Positions 1 to 10,762 of a stretch of DNA of 64,000 bases are shown here, piece by piece. A model generated the notes under the pieces. The model worked only from the letters and a program-made list of their open reading frames with translations, had not been told where the DNA came from and made no database searches. Location: NCBI RefSeq assembly GCF_002795245.1, contig NZ_PGVG01000003.1, positions 124,001 through 188,000 on the forward strand. Direction: 5' to 3'. This DNA comes from Bradyrhizobium forestalis (GTDB taxonomy: Bacteria; Pseudomonadota; Alphaproteobacteria; Rhizobiales; Xanthobacteraceae). A program made the position numbers and the translations under genes. The first letter of the stretch is position 1; each line of letters begins with the position of its first letter.

Positions 1-1
1 C

Positions 2-190
2 ATCGGCCTCGGCGTCAAGCCGCCGACGCCGGAATGGGGCATCATGGTCGCTGAAGGCGCGCGCTTCATCTCGACCGGGCGGTGGTGGCTGGTGGCCTTT
101 CCGGGCCTTGCGCTGATGATGGCGGTGCTGTGCTTCAACCTCCTCGGCGATGGGATGCGGGACATTCTCGATCCCCGGATGCGCACATGA
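2..190 (+). CDS. Peptide-type ABC transporter permease (DppC family), C-terminal fragment
   Basis: Only the last 62 residues lie in the window; the gene begins upstream. The tail contains PEWGIMVAEG, a hydrophobic segment and the ending NLLGDGMRDILDPRMR, which is the usual C-terminus of DppC/OppC inner-membrane permeases. The intact permease at 4557 ends in nearly the same way ([15 protein letters not shown]). The stop codon overlaps the start of the following fused ATPase gene (ATGA), so the two belong to one operon and one transporter. Its substrate cannot be told from this piece. Confidence 0.85.
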   Translation: MGLGVKPPTPEWGIMVAEGARFISTGRWWLVAFPGLALMMAVLCFNLLGDGMRDILDPRMRT

Positions 191-1857
191 GCGAGAACCT
201 GCTCAGGATCGACGACCTCCATGTCGCGTTCTCGACGCGGCGCGGCATGGTCGAGGCCGTGCGCGGCGTGACGTTCACGGTCAAGGCCGGTGAGATGCTC
301 GGCCTTGTCGGCGAGAGCGGCTCGGGCAAGTCGGTCACCGGCTTTGCGACGACGCGGCTGCTCGATGCGGCCGGGCGCGTCACCGGCGGCAGGATCCTGT
401 TCCGCGGGCAGGACGTGACGAAGCTCCGGGGCGATGATCTCCGACAGTTGCAGGGCGCCGCGATGTCGATGATCTTCCAGAATCCGCGGGCGGCGCTCAA
501 CCCGATCCGCGCGATCGGCCTGCAGATTGCGGACGCGATCCTCACGCACAAGCGTATCTCGAAAGACGCCGCGCGCGCCGAGGCGCTGGACTTGCTGCGC
601 GCCGTCCAGATCCGGGATCCCGAGCAACGGATGAACGCCTATCCGCACGAACTCTCCGGCGGCATGTGCCAGCGCGTCATGATCGCGATCGCGATCTCGT
701 GCAATCCTGCGCTGTTGATCGCCGATGAGCCGACCACCGGGCTCGACGTCACCACCCAGAAGGTGGTGATGGATCTCTTGGCAGACATTGCCGCCGCGCG
801 CGGCATGGCGACGATCCTGATCACGCATGACCTCGGCCTCGCGGCGCGCTATTGCCGCCGCATCGCCGTGATGGAGCGCGGCCGCATCGTCGAGGAGGCG
901 AGCCCCAGCACGCTCTTTAGCGCGCCGCAGCACGCCTATACGAGGCGCCTGGTTGCGGCATCGCCGACGGCGACGTCACGGATCGAAGATCTCGTGACAG
1001 AGGAGGAGAGAGAGCGTTATACAGCCGTTCTCGGCAAGCCCCGCCCTGCGCTCGCGCACGGCACGCCGCCGCTCCTGGAAGTGCGGAAGCTCGCGAAGCG
1101 CTTCGACCAGGGTTCTGCCGCGGTTGCGGATTTCTCCATGACGATGGCCGGCGGCGAGAGCGTTGGTCTGGTCGGCGAGTCCGGCTCGGGCAAGAGCACG
1201 ACATCGCGCATGATTTGCCGCCTGATCGATCCCAGCGAAGGCGACATCGTGTTCGACGGCCATTCGATCGGCCACGTCGCGGCGCGCGATTTTCATCGCT
1301 CGCCGCTGCGCAAGAACATTCAGATGGTCTTTCAGGATCCGAACGAGAGCCTCAACCCGCGCTTTACGGCGTTCGATTGTATTGCCCATCCCTTGATGCG
1401 GCTCGACGGTATGCGCGCGGGTGACGCATTGCGTAAACGGGTGGAAGAATGCGCACAGCGCGTGGGATTGCCGCTGGATCTGTTGCCGCGGTTTCCGCAC
1501 CAGCTCTCCGGCGGGCAGAAGGCCCGCGTCGGCATCGCCCGCGCCATCGCCTGCCGGCCGCGGCTGCTGGTGCTGGACGAGCCGACCGCCGCGCTCGACG
1601 TCTCGGTTCAGGCGGTGGTGCTGCAGCTCCTCGACCGCCTACGGCGCGAGAACGACATCGCGCTGCTGTTCGTCAGCCACGATCTCAACGTGGTGCGCAT
1701 GCTGTGCGATCGCACCATCGTGCTGCGCAATGGCGGCATCGTGGAGCAGGGCGAGAGCAGGGCGCTGTTCGATAATCCCAAGACTGACTACACGCGCAAA
1801 TTGGTCGAGGCGATCCCTCACATCGAGACCGGGCCGACGCTGGCGGCCGCGCTCTGA
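187..1857 (+). CDS. Peptide-type ABC transporter, fused double ATPase (DppD-DppF fusion)
   Basis: A 556-residue cytoplasmic protein with two complete ABC ATPase domains in tandem, powering the importer whose permease ends at 190. Half 1 has Walker A GESGSGKS, signature LSGGMCQR and Walker [13 protein letters not shown]. Half 2 has GESGSGKS, LSGGQKAR and LLVLDEPTAALD. The order matches DppD followed by DppF, as in GsiA/YliA-type proteins. The start at 187 was chosen because it overlaps the permease stop and directly precedes a normal N-terminus (MSENLLRIDDL); the reading frame is open to 82 but that part would overlap the permease. Substrate unknown; peptides, glutathione or opines are possible. 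Confidence 0.9.
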   Translation: MSENLLRIDDLHVAFSTRRGMVEAVRGVTFTVKAGEMLGLVGESGSGKSVTGFATTRLLDAAGRVTGGRILFRGQDVTKLRGDDLRQLQGAAMSMIFQNPRAALNPIRAIGLQIADAILTHKRISKDAARAEALDLLRAVQIRDPEQRMNAYPHELSGGMCQRVMIAIAISCNPALLIADEPTTGLDVTTQKVVMDLLADIAAARGMATILITHDLGLAARYCRRIAVMERGRIVEEASPSTLFSAPQHAYTRRLVAASPTATSRIEDLVTEEERERYTAVLGKPRPALAHGTPPLLEVRKLAKRFDQGSAAVADFSMTMAGGESVGLVGESGSGKSTTSRMICRLIDPSEGDIVFDGHSIGHVAARDFHRSPLRKNIQMVFQDPNESLNPRFTAFDCIAHPLMRLDGMRAGDALRKRVEECAQRVGLPLDLLPRFPHQLSGGQKARVGIARAIACRPRLLVLDEPTAALDVSVQAVVLQLLDRLRRENDIALLFVSHDLNVVRMLCDRTIVLRNGGIVEQGESRALFDNPKTDYTRKLVEAIPHIETGPTLAAAL

Positions 1858-1908
1858 GCCCGCATGGCCGGAATGAAGGTGAGATCCCGCTGGCGAAGGT
1901 GCATTTAG

Positions 1909-1933
1909 TGGCATACCATTTGCTTGCAAATGG
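1909..1933. promoter_or_regulatory. Palindromic operator-like element before the peptide-ABC operon
   Basis: The perfect inverted repeat CCATTTGC-TT-GCAAATGG occupies 1916-1933. It partly overlaps an imperfect palindrome TGGCATACCA at 1909-1918. It lies about 65 bases before the binding-protein gene, where a repressor or activator could act on 1997-7463. No regulator gene sits beside it, so the factor is unknown. Confidence 0.35.
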
Positions 1934-1996
1934 GCTCGGTTTCACTTGCCCTTTGCCAATGAACAGCTGGCATCACGGCATTACTGGGAGGACTTC

Positions 1997-3601
1997 ATGG
2001 ATCGCAGGACCGTATTGAAGGGACTGGCCGGCGCGGGCGGTCTGGCGTTGACGGGTGGCCTGTCGGCCCCGGCGATCGGCCAGGGTGCGGCGGCACGCAC
2101 CCTGCGTTTCGTGCCTCAGGCCAATCTCGCCAATTTCGACCCGATCTGGGGCACGCAATATGTCGTGCGCAATGCGGCCGCGATGGTCTGGGACACGCTT
2201 TACGGCATCGACGCACAGCTTCAGCCGCAGCGGCAGATGGTCGAGTCCGAGGAAGTGACCGACGATGGCACGACCTGGACGTTCAAGCTGCGGCCGGGCC
2301 TCAAGTTCCATGACGGCGAGCCGGTGCGGAGCAAGGACGTCGTCGCGAGCCTGACGCGTTGGGCGGCGCGCGATCCGATGGGGCTGATGATCAAGGCGCT
2401 GCAGCAGGAGTTGACCGCCGTCGACGACCGCACCTTCAAATGGGTGCTCAAGCAGCCCTTCCCGAAGATGCTCTACGCGCTGGCCAAGAACAACTCGCCG
2501 TGCGGCTTCATCATGCCGGAGCGCATCGCGCAGACCGATCCGTTCAAGCAGATCACCGACTATGTCGGCTCCGGGCCGATGAAGTTTGCCAAGGGCGAAT
2601 GGGTGCCGGGCGCGAAGGCGGTGTTCGAGAAGTTCACCGACTACGTGCCGCGGCAGGAGAAGGCATCCTGGCTCGCGGGCGGCAAGCAGATCCTGGTCGA
2701 TCGCGTGGAATGGATCGTGATGCCGGATCCGGCCACCGCAGCCGCCGCGTTGCAGAACGGCGAGGTCGACTGGTGGGAGAGCCCGATCGCTGACCTCGTT
2801 CCAGTCCTGAAGAAGAACAAGAATATCAGCGTCGACATCGGCGATCCCCTCGGCAATATCGGCTCGTTCCGCATGAACCATCTGTTCGCGCCGTTCAACG
2901 ACGTGCGGGCGCGGCGTGCGGTGCTGATGGCGCTCAGCCAGGAAGACTATATGCGCGCGATCGTCGGCGACGACACCGCGCTGTGGAAGCCGCTGCCCGG
3001 CTTCTTCACGCCGGATACGCCGCTCTACAGCGAAGTCGGCGGCGAGATCCTGAAGGGCAAGCGCGACTTCGATGCGGCCAAGAAGCTGCTCGCCGAGAGC
3101 GGCTATTCCGGCCAGCCGGTGACGTGCCTCGTGGCGCAGGACCAGCCGATCACGAAGGCGCAAGGTGACGTCACCGCGGACCTACTGAAGAAGCTTGGCA
3201 TGAATGTCGACTTCGTCGCCACCGACTGGGGCACGGTCGGCTCCCGCCGCGCGCAGAAGACGCCGCCGGGACAAGGCGGTTGGAACATGTTCCACACCTG
3301 GCACGCGGGCGCGGACTGCATCAATCCCGCCCCCTACACCGCCATTCGCGCCAACGGCGACAAGGCCTGGTTCGGCTGGCCCAACAGCCCCGGCACCGAG
3401 AAGGAGGTCACGTCCTGGTTCGAGGCCAAGAACCTCGACGAGGAGAAGGCCGCCATCGGCCGCCTCAACAAGGCGGCGCTCGATGACGTCGTCTACGCGC
3501 CGACGGGCTTCTTCCTGAGCTACACCGCCTGGCGCAAGAACGTCTCCGGCATCACCAAGGGGCCGCTGCCGTTCTTCTGGGGCGTGTCGAAGTCTGCATG
3601 A
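1997..3601 (+). CDS. Peptide-type ABC transporter substrate-binding protein (SBP family 5, DdpA/DppA)
   Basis: A 534-residue periplasmic binding protein. The N-terminus carries a Tat-like signal (DRRTVLKG followed by a Gly/Ala/Leu-rich stretch and APAIGQGAAA). Then comes the family-5 pattern: TLRFVPQANLANFDPIW near the mature start, FKLRPGLKFHDGEPV and later KPLPGFF. The start at 1997 has GGGAGG just upstream; the frame opens at 1946 but those extra 17 residues would spoil the signal peptide. It is the first gene of a five-gene importer (binding protein, permeases at 3619 and 4557, ATPases at 5500 and 6486). The ligand could be a peptide, opine or other amino compound. Confidence 0.88.
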   Translation: MDRRTVLKGLAGAGGLALTGGLSAPAIGQGAAARTLRFVPQANLANFDPIWGTQYVVRNAAAMVWDTLYGIDAQLQPQRQMVESEEVTDDGTTWTFKLRPGLKFHDGEPVRSKDVVASLTRWAARDPMGLMIKALQQELTAVDDRTFKWVLKQPFPKMLYALAKNNSPCGFIMPERIAQTDPFKQITDYVGSGPMKFAKGEWVPGAKAVFEKFTDYVPRQEKASWLAGGKQILVDRVEWIVMPDPATAAAALQNGEVDWWESPIADLVPVLKKNKNISVDIGDPLGNIGSFRMNHLFAPFNDVRARRAVLMALSQEDYMRAIVGDDTALWKPLPGFFTPDTPLYSEVGGEILKGKRDFDAAKKLLAESGYSGQPVTCLVAQDQPITKAQGDVTADLLKKLGMNVDFVATDWGTVGSRRAQKTPPGQGGWNMFHTWHAGADCINPAPYTAIRANGDKAWFGWPNSPGTEKEVTSWFEAKNLDEEKAAIGRLNKAALDDVVYAPTGFFLSYTAWRKNVSGITKGPLPFFWGVSKSA

Positions 3602-3618
3602 TCGTGCGCTGAGGCCAG

Positions 3619-4560
3619 ATGCTCTCCTACATCCTCCGTCGCATCGTCGCGACCTTGCCAGTCATGGCGATCGTCGCGCTGTTCGTGTTCAGCCTGCTCT
3701 ACATCGCGCCGGGTGATCCGGCCGTGGTGATCGCGGGCGACCAGGCGAGCCCGGAGGATGTGGAGCGCATCCGCCAAAGCCTCGGCCTCGACCGTCCGTT
3801 CCTGGTCCAGTTCGGAAGCTGGGTCTGGCGCATCCTGCATGGCGATCTCGGCACCTCGATCTTCACCAACCTGCCGGTCTCGGCGATGATCGGGCAGCGT
3901 CTCGGACCGACGCTGTCGCTGATGATCGTCACCCTGCTGCTCACGATCGTGGTGGCGGTGCCGCTCGGCGTGGTGGCGGCGTGGAAGGCCGGCAGCCTGA
4001 TCGATCGCGTCATCATGGGCTTTGCCGTGTTCGGCTTCTCGCTACCCGTCTTCGTGGTGGGCTACATGCTCGCCTACATCTTCGCGCTCGAGCTGGAATG
4101 GCTGCCGGTGCAGGGCTATACGCCGCTCACGCAAGGTTTCTGGCCGTGGCTCGAGAACCTGATCCTGCCGGCGGTTGCGCTCGGCTGCGTCTACATCGCG
4201 CTGGTGGCGCGCATCACGCGGGCGGCCATGCTCGAAGTGCTGCAGCAGGACTACATCCGCACCGCCAAGGCCAAGGGACTCGGGCAGGGCGGCATCCTGT
4301 TCATTCACGCGCTGAAGAACGCGGCGGTACCGATCGTCACCGTGATCGGGATCGGCATCGCGCTCCTGATCGGCGGCGCGGTCGTCACCGAGAGCGTGTT
4401 CGCGATCCCTGGCCTCGGCCGTCTCACGATCGATGCGATCCTGCGCCGCGACTACCCGGTGATCCAGGGCATCGTGCTGCTGTTCAGCTTCGTCTACGTC
4501 CTCGTCAATCTGATGATCGACGTCGTCTACACGCTCGTTGACCCGAGGATCCGCTATTGA
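3619..4560 (+). CDS. Peptide-type ABC transporter permease, DppB family
   Basis: A 313-residue inner-membrane permease. It has the DppB/OppB layout: MLSYILRRIVATLPVMAIVA as first membrane helix, a periplasmic loop with YIAPGDPA and QSLGLDRPFLVQ, then five helices. The cytoplasmic EAA-type loop (RAAMLEVLQQDYIRTAKAKG) contacts the ATPases, and the protein ends in [13 protein letters not shown]. It lies 17 bases after the binding-protein gene and its stop overlaps the TTG start of the next permease, so the two are probably translated together. Confidence 0.92.
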   Translation: MLSYILRRIVATLPVMAIVALFVFSLLYIAPGDPAVVIAGDQASPEDVERIRQSLGLDRPFLVQFGSWVWRILHGDLGTSIFTNLPVSAMIGQRLGPTLSLMIVTLLLTIVVAVPLGVVAAWKAGSLIDRVIMGFAVFGFSLPVFVVGYMLAYIFALELEWLPVQGYTPLTQGFWPWLENLILPAVALGCVYIALVARITRAAMLEVLQQDYIRTAKAKGLGQGGILFIHALKNAAVPIVTVIGIGIALLIGGAVVTESVFAIPGLGRLTIDAILRRDYPVIQGIVLLFSFVYVLVNLMIDVVYTLVDPRIRY

Positions 4561-5480
4561 CCGATACGACCCTCAACCCGCAATCGCTTCCCGCCGGCCT
4601 CGTCCTCGCGCCGCAATTGCCGGAGATCCTCCGGCCGGTCAGGATACGGCGTGGCTTCATCGGTCTGTTGCGCGGCCATCCGACGGTCGCCATCGGCGGC
4701 GCGCTGCTGCTGACGCTCGTGCTGATCGCAGTCTTTGCACCTCATCTCGGAACGGTCGATCCGACCGCGCTCGCGCCCGCCAAGCGCACACGGGCGCCGT
4801 CGGCCGATTTCTGGTTCGGCACCGACGTGCTCGGCCGCGACATCTATTCACGCGTGTTGTTTGGTGCGCGGGTCTCGCTCACGGTCGGCCTGTCGGTCGC
4901 GATCTTCGCGTCGGCGGCGGGCCTTGCCATCGGCATGGTCTCCGGGTTCATCCGCTGGGCCGACGGCATCCTGATGCGGTTCATGGACGGCTTGATGTCG
5001 CTCCCGCCGATCCTGCTGGCGATCGCGCTGATGGCGCTGACGCGCGGCAGCGTCGGCAACGTCATCCTGGCCATTACCGTCGCCGAGATACCGCGCGTCT
5101 CGCGCCTCGTGCGCAGCGTGGTGCTGTCGCTGCGCGAGCAGCCCTATGTGGACGCGGCGGTTGCCTGCGGCACGCGCACGCCGATGATCATTTTGCGCCA
5201 CATCCTGCCCAACACGGTGGCGCCGATGCTGGTGCAGGCAACCTATATCTGCGCCAGCGCCATGATCACCGAGGCGATCCTGTCCTTCATCGGCGCCGGG
5301 ACGCCACCGACCATTCCGTCCTGGGGCAACATCATGGCCGAGGGCCGGGCGCTGTGGCAGGTCAAGCCCTACATCGTGTTTTTCCCGGCGGCGTTCCTGT
5401 CCGTCACTGTGCTCGCCGTGAATTTGCTCGGCGACGGCCTTCGCGATGCGCTCGACCCGCGCATGGCCAAGAGCCTCTGA
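4557..5480 (+). CDS. Peptide-type ABC transporter permease, DppC family
   Basis: A 307-residue inner-membrane permease pairing with the DppB-type protein. Typical features are a cytoplasmic N-terminus with [20 protein letters not shown], the motif [22 protein letters not shown], an EAA-type loop ([19 protein letters not shown]) and the end [16 protein letters not shown]. Translation probably starts at TTG 4557, which overlaps the previous stop as TTGA and has GAGGAT eight bases upstream. The C-terminus closely resembles the fragment at 2-190, so the two neighbouring transporters are of one family. Confidence 0.92.
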   Translation: MTDTTLNPQSLPAGLVLAPQLPEILRPVRIRRGFIGLLRGHPTVAIGGALLLTLVLIAVFAPHLGTVDPTALAPAKRTRAPSADFWFGTDVLGRDIYSRVLFGARVSLTVGLSVAIFASAAGLAIGMVSGFIRWADGILMRFMDGLMSLPPILLAIALMALTRGSVGNVILAITVAEIPRVSRLVRSVVLSLREQPYVDAAVACGTRTPMIILRHILPNTVAPMLVQATYICASAMITEAILSFIGAGTPPTIPSWGNIMAEGRALWQVKPYIVFFPAAFLSVTVLAVNLLGDGLRDALDPRMAKSL

Positions 5481-5499
5481 TGGATCGAGGCTGATCGCG

Positions 5500-6485
<986 letters not shown>

Positions 6486-6489
<4 letters not shown>

Positions 6490-7463
6490 GCCCTCCGCTG
6501 CTCCAGGTCAACGACCTCAAGAAGCATTTTCCGGTCAAGACCGGCCTGTTCGGCCGCAAGTCCGAATTCGTCTATGCGGTGGACGGCGTCTCCTTCGAGA
6601 TCGCGCGCGGCGAGACGCTGTCGCTGGTTGGGGAGTCCGGTTGCGGCAAGTCGACAGTCGGCCGCGCCATCCTGCGGCTGTTCGACATCACCGCAGGCCA
6701 GGTGATCCTCGACGGCCAGCGCATCGACGATGCCGCACCAAGCACGATGCGCCAGATGCGCCGCCGCGTGCAGGTGGTGTTCCAGGATCCGTTCTCCAGC
6801 CTCAATCCGCGCATGCGCGTGCGCGATATTCTCGCCGAGCCGATCCGCAATTTCGGCCTCGCCAAATCCGCAGAAGATCTCGAGGTTCGCGTCACCGCAC
6901 TGATGGACACCGTGCGTCTGCCGCGTGAGGCGCTGAACCGCAGGCCGCACGAGTTCTCCGGCGGCCAGCGCCAGCGCATCGGTATCGCGCGGGCGCTTGC
7001 GGCCGAGCCCGAGCTGATCGTGTGCGACGAGGCGGTCTCCGCGCTCGACGTCTCGGTCAAGGCGCAGATCGTCAATCTGTTGCAGGATCTCCAGCGCGAG
7101 TTCGGCCTCGCGCTGCTGTTCATCAGCCACGACCTCGCCATCGTCGAGCACATGACCCATCGCGTCGCGGTGATGTATCTCGGCAAGATCGTCGAGGTGG
7201 CGCCGCGCCGCGAGATCTTTGCCGCGCCAAGGCATCCCTACACCAAGGCGCTGCTCTCGGCGGTGCCGCTGCCGGAGCCCGGAGCCCAGCGCAATCCCAT
7301 CATTCTCAGGGGCGACGTGCCGAGCCCGATCAACCCGCCGAAGGGCTGCCGCTTCCACACCCGTTGCCCGTTCGTCTTCGACCGCTGCCGGACGGAGGAG
7401 CCGACGCTGCGCTCGACCGGAGCCGAGCAGTGGGTGGCCTGTCACCTCGAGGAGCCGCCGTAG
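6486..7463 (+). CDS. Peptide-type ABC transporter ATPase, DppF family
   Basis: A 325-residue ATPase: Walker [17 protein letters not shown] signature, Walker [17 protein letters not shown] switch, and the C-terminal oligopeptide extension with [15 protein letters not shown] lies upstream of the ATG. It is the last gene of the importer operon; only five bases separate it from the convergent YciI gene, and no terminator hairpin is visible between them. Confidence 0.92.
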
Positions 7464-7468
7464 GGGCT

Positions 7469-7756
7469 TTAGCCTTGCCGGCGCAGGAAGCCCGTGATCG
7501 TGACCTTGTCCCAGATGCCGGCCGCGGCAAAGGGATCGGCGCGGTTGAAGGCCTCGACCTCGGCGCGGCCCGGTGCCTCGATCAGGAACAGGCTGCCGAT
7601 CATCGTCTGGCCGTCGTCGGAGACCAGCGGCCCCGACATCACGATCTTGACGCCGAAGCGCGAGGTGTCGCTGAGGAAAGCCTTGTGGGCATCGTAATTG
7701 GCAAGCCGCGTCGGCAGCGCGCCGGTGCGGTCGAGGGCGTGAATGGCGAACAGCAT
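7469..7756 (-). CDS. YciI family protein
   Basis: A 95-residue ferredoxin-like alpha/beta protein of the YciI family: MLFAIHALDR at the start, KAFLSDT, then a middle strand LFLIEAP and DPFAAAGIWDKVTI. GGAG precedes the start. It is the last gene of the minus-strand catabolic unit. Known: TftG of the 2,4,5-T pathway is a YciI-family dehydrochlorinase acting just before hydroxyquinol dioxygenase. Here a YciI gene shares an operon with a hydroxyquinol-type dioxygenase and a maleylacetate reductase, so a small lyase or isomerase role on a ring intermediate is inferred. His6 and the Asp/His pair near residues 22-24 are candidate catalytic residues. The substrate is not known. Confidence 0.8.
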   Translation of the reverse strand: MLFAIHALDRTGALPTRLANYDAHKAFLSDTSRFGVKIVMSGPLVSDDGQTMIGSLFLIEAPGRAEVEAFNRADPFAAAGIWDKVTITGFLRRQG

Positions 7757-7820
7757 GGTAACTCCGTTTCTTGGGACGGCCGCGAGCTGCGGCCGTCCGG
7801 ACTTGACGTGATCGGGTGAT

Positions 7821-8795
7821 CTACTTCGCGCCGAGCTTGCCGGCCTCCTCGAAGGTCGGGCAGGTCCGCCGCTCCAGCGGCACGTCGAACGGCCCGTAAT
7901 TGTCCTTGGTGATGACGGTCGGCTTCAGCACGATCTCGCTGATAACAGGCTGATTGCGCAAGGAGCGGATCGCCATCATGGTGCCGAGGCAGCCTTGCGC
8001 AAAACCGTTGTAGTCGCCGCTCGCGAGCAGCTTGCCGGACTTGATCGCGTCGATCGCCTCCTTGGTGCCGTTGATGCCGATCACCTGGGCCTTGCGATTG
8101 GCGCCGTCGAGCGCCTCGATCGCGCCGACCGCCATGGCATCGTTGGCGGCGAGCACACCGTCGATCTGCGAATTCGACTGCATCAGGTTCTCCATGACCT
8201 GGAGCGCCTGGAGCCGCTGATAGTTGCCCGGCTGCGAGGCCAGCAGCTTGGCGCCGGGGGTCTCCTTCAGCGCGTCGTTGAAGCCGCGGACGCGGTCGAC
8301 ATTGGTCAGCGAGCCCTTGACGCCCTCGATGATGACGATGTTGCCCTTGCCGCCCAATGTCTTGAGCAGGAAGCGCGCGGTCTCCAGCCCAAGGCTGTAA
8401 TCGTCGGCGCCGACGAAGGAGAGGAACTTGCCGCCGGCTGAGCGGTCGGTGATGTTGACGACGGGGATCTTGGCTTCGTTGATCTTCTCGACGCCCGGCA
8501 CCATCGCCTTGTAGTCGACGGGTGTGAAGACAATGGCGCTCGGCTTCTTCACCACGACGTCCTCGATCTGGCTGAGCTGCTCGGGGATCGAGTCCGGCTT
8601 GGTCGGGATGTATTGCAGCGTCTTGGCGTTCAGCGTCTTCGCCATGTTGTCGGCGCCGACCCGCACCGTCTGGAAGAACGGGTTGGTCTGGTTCTTGGTG
8701 AAGACGGCGATGGTCTCGCCATCGGCACGCGCCCCAGTGCTGAACACAGCCGCGATCAGCAGCGGCAGCGCCAGATAGCCAAGTCTTTGTTTCAT
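7821..8795 (-). CDS. CUT2-type ABC transporter substrate-binding protein (RbsB-like)
   Basis: A 324-residue periplasmic binding protein with a Sec signal peptide (MKQRLGYLALPLLIAAVFSTGARA). The type-1 fold is recognisable from TIAVFTKNQTNPFFQTVRVGAD, the hinge region VVNITDRSAGG and GVLAANDAMAVGAIEAL. GGAGG lies before the ATG. Although the family is named for ribose, several CUT2 importers carry non-sugar ligands. Inside an aromatic-catabolic operon this one may bind a ring compound or its glycoside; that is an inference from position only. Confidence 0.88.
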   Translation of the reverse strand: MKQRLGYLALPLLIAAVFSTGARADGETIAVFTKNQTNPFFQTVRVGADNMAKTLNAKTLQYIPTKPDSIPEQLSQIEDVVVKKPSAIVFTPVDYKAMVPGVEKINEAKIPVVNITDRSAGGKFLSFVGADDYSLGLETARFLLKTLGGKGNIVIIEGVKGSLTNVDRVRGFNDALKETPGAKLLASQPGNYQRLQALQVMENLMQSNSQIDGVLAANDAMAVGAIEALDGANRKAQVIGINGTKEAIDAIKSGKLLASGDYNGFAQGCLGTMMAIRSLRNQPVISEIVLKPTVITKDNYGPFDVPLERRTCPTFEEAGKLGAK

Positions 8796-8837
8796 ATTGC
8801 CTCCATCCCTCGTTTTGCTTGTTGGAACTCTAAGTGC

Positions 8838-9815
8838 TCATTGCGCGCGGCGGCGGGTCTTCATGTCGAGCCAGACCGCGAGAATGACGATGATGCCGGT
8901 GACGAGCGGCTGCCAATTGGCGCTGACCGACAAGAGGTTCATGCCGTTCAGCACCAGCGTCAGGATCAGCGCGCCGATGAAGGTGCCGAACACGGTGCCG
9001 ACGCCGCCGAACAGCGAGGTGCCGCCGATCAGCACGGCCGCGATCGCCGGCAGCGTCAGGCTTTCACCGATGTCGGCCTCGGCCGAATTGAGCCGTGACA
9101 GGAAGATGATCGAGGCGAGCCCCGCCATGGTGCCGGAGACCGCGTAGACCAGCAGCAGGCGCCGCGCGACCGGGATGCCGGAGAGCCGCGCTGCGACCGG
9201 ATTGGCACCGATCGCATAGATCTCCTGGCCCCAGATCGTGCGCTGCGCGAAGAACGTCCCGATCCCGAGGAACACCAGCAGCAGATAGACCGGGATCGGC
9301 AGGCCGAACAGATAGCCGCTGCCGATCTGGCGGAAGCCGGCCGGGAAGCCGTGAAGGGTCTCGCCCGCCATGTACCAATAGGTGAGGCCGTTCAGCACCC
9401 AGAGCATGCCGTAGGTGGCGATGAAGGAGGGGATGCGCAGCGCGGTGACCATGATGCCGTTGAGGAGGCCGACGATGCCGCCGCAGGCAAGCCCGGTGAG
9501 GATGCCGAGTGCCGGCGAGCCGGTCTTGTGGATCACGGTGCCGGCAATACAAGCGGACAGTGCGACATTGGCGCCAACCGAGAGATCGAGTCCGGCGGTC
9601 AGCACCACTAGCGTCAGGCCGGAGGCGATGAAGAAGGTCAGGCTCGCCTGCCTCAGCACGTTGAGGATGTTGCCGAGGCTCAGGAAGGAATCGCTGAGCA
9701 CGGCGAGCACCGCGCAGATCAAGAGCGCCGCGAGCAGGCGATAGAACAGCTGGATCGCGTCCTGCGACAGGAACGAGCGGGGCGGCGCAATGATTTCCTT
9801 GCTGATATCGGTCAT
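8838..9815 (-). CDS. CUT2-type ABC transporter permease (RbsC-like)
   Basis: A 325-residue, multi-helix inner-membrane permease of the ribose type. Characteristic parts are the glycine-rich GLTLVVLTAGLDLSVGANVALSA after the second helix, IPSFIATYGMLWVLNGL, the conserved GANPVAARLSGIPV cytoplasmic segment and LIGGTSLFGGVGTVFGTFIGALI near the end. AGGAG precedes the ATG, which overlaps the stop of the preceding permease gene. Two different permease genes in one CUT2 transporter suggest a heterodimeric channel. Confidence 0.9.
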   Translation of the reverse strand: MTDISKEIIAPPRSFLSQDAIQLFYRLLAALLICAVLAVLSDSFLSLGNILNVLRQASLTFFIASGLTLVVLTAGLDLSVGANVALSACIAGTVIHKTGSPALGILTGLACGGIVGLLNGIMVTALRIPSFIATYGMLWVLNGLTYWYMAGETLHGFPAGFRQIGSGYLFGLPIPVYLLLVFLGIGTFFAQRTIWGQEIYAIGANPVAARLSGIPVARRLLLVYAVSGTMAGLASIIFLSRLNSAEADIGESLTLPAIAAVLIGGTSLFGGVGTVFGTFIGALILTLVLNGMNLLSVSANWQPLVTGIIVILAVWLDMKTRRRAQ

Positions 9816-10762
9816 GCGCGGCTCCTGAGGCCGTCGAGGAACAGTGCGACGATGACGAGCACGCCGACGCTGGCGACCTGCACCGAGGACGGCAGCGAGA
9901 TCAGGTTCAGCCCGTTGCGGAGCACGCCGACGGAGAGGACGCCGAGCAAGGTGCCAAGCAGCCAGCCATTGCCGCGCTCGAACGAGGTGCCGCCGACGGC
10001 GACGGCGGCGATCGCATCGAATTCGAGACCGAGGCCGGCGGTGGGATGGCCGGAGTTCATCCGCGCGGTCATCAACAGGCCGGCGATGCCGGCCATGGCG
10101 CCGCCGATCGCGTAGACCGCGATCAAGAGCCGGTTCGGCGACAGGCCGGCATAGCGCAGCGCCTCGCGGTTGCCGCCGAGTGCGAAGATGTAGGTGCCGA
10201 AGCGGGTGTGATAGAGCAGGCCGTGAAAGGCCGCATAGGTCACCAGCGCCATCACGATCGGAACGGGTACACCGAGAAGTGTCGCCGAGTAGATGTCGCG
10301 CACGCTGTGGGGAATGCCGACCACGCTCTGGCCGTCGCTGACGATCAGCGACAGGCCCTGCGCCATGCCGAGCGTGCCGAGCGTCGCGACGAAGGGGGGA
10401 ATGCCGAGGATGGCGACCAGCCAGCCATTGGCGACGCCGAAGGCCGCGCCGACCAGCAGGCCGGCACCCAAACCCAGCAACATCGATTTCGTGGCGAGCG
10501 ACACAATGGCGACGCAGAGCGAGGTGAGGGTCAGCACCGCGCCCATCGACAAGTCCAGCCCCTCGGTCATGATGATCAGGGTCATCGGCAGCGCGAGCAT
10601 GGTCAGGATGGTCGACTGCACCAGCACGTTGGAGAGGTTGGCGACCGACAGGAAGCCGGGCGCGATCACGCTGAACAGCGCGATCAGCAGCACCAGGACG
10701 ATGGCAACGCCGGGAATGCGTTGCAATGGATTGGGTTGAGCGACGACCGCGGCCTCACGCAT
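9812..10762 (-). CDS. CUT2-type ABC transporter permease (RbsC-like), second subunit
   Basis: A 316-residue permease related to, but clearly distinct from, its neighbour. Family marks include LIIMTEGLDLSMGAVLTLTS, GIPPFVATLGTLGMAQGL, FALGGNREALRYAGL and AVGGTSFERGNGWLLGTLLG. Its start overlaps the end of the ATPase gene by eight bases and its stop overlaps the next permease by four, so expression is tightly coupled. Confidence 0.9.
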   Translation of the reverse strand: MREAAVVAQPNPLQRIPGVAIVLVLLIALFSVIAPGFLSVANLSNVLVQSTILTMLALPMTLIIMTEGLDLSMGAVLTLTSLCVAIVSLATKSMLLGLGAGLLVGAAFGVANGWLVAILGIPPFVATLGTLGMAQGLSLIVSDGQSVVGIPHSVRDIYSATLLGVPVPIVMALVTYAAFHGLLYHTRFGTYIFALGGNREALRYAGLSPNRLLIAVYAIGGAMAGIAGLLMTARMNSGHPTAGLGLEFDAIAAVAVGGTSFERGNGWLLGTLLGVLSVGVLRNGLNLISLPSSVQVASVGVLVIVALFLDGLRSRA

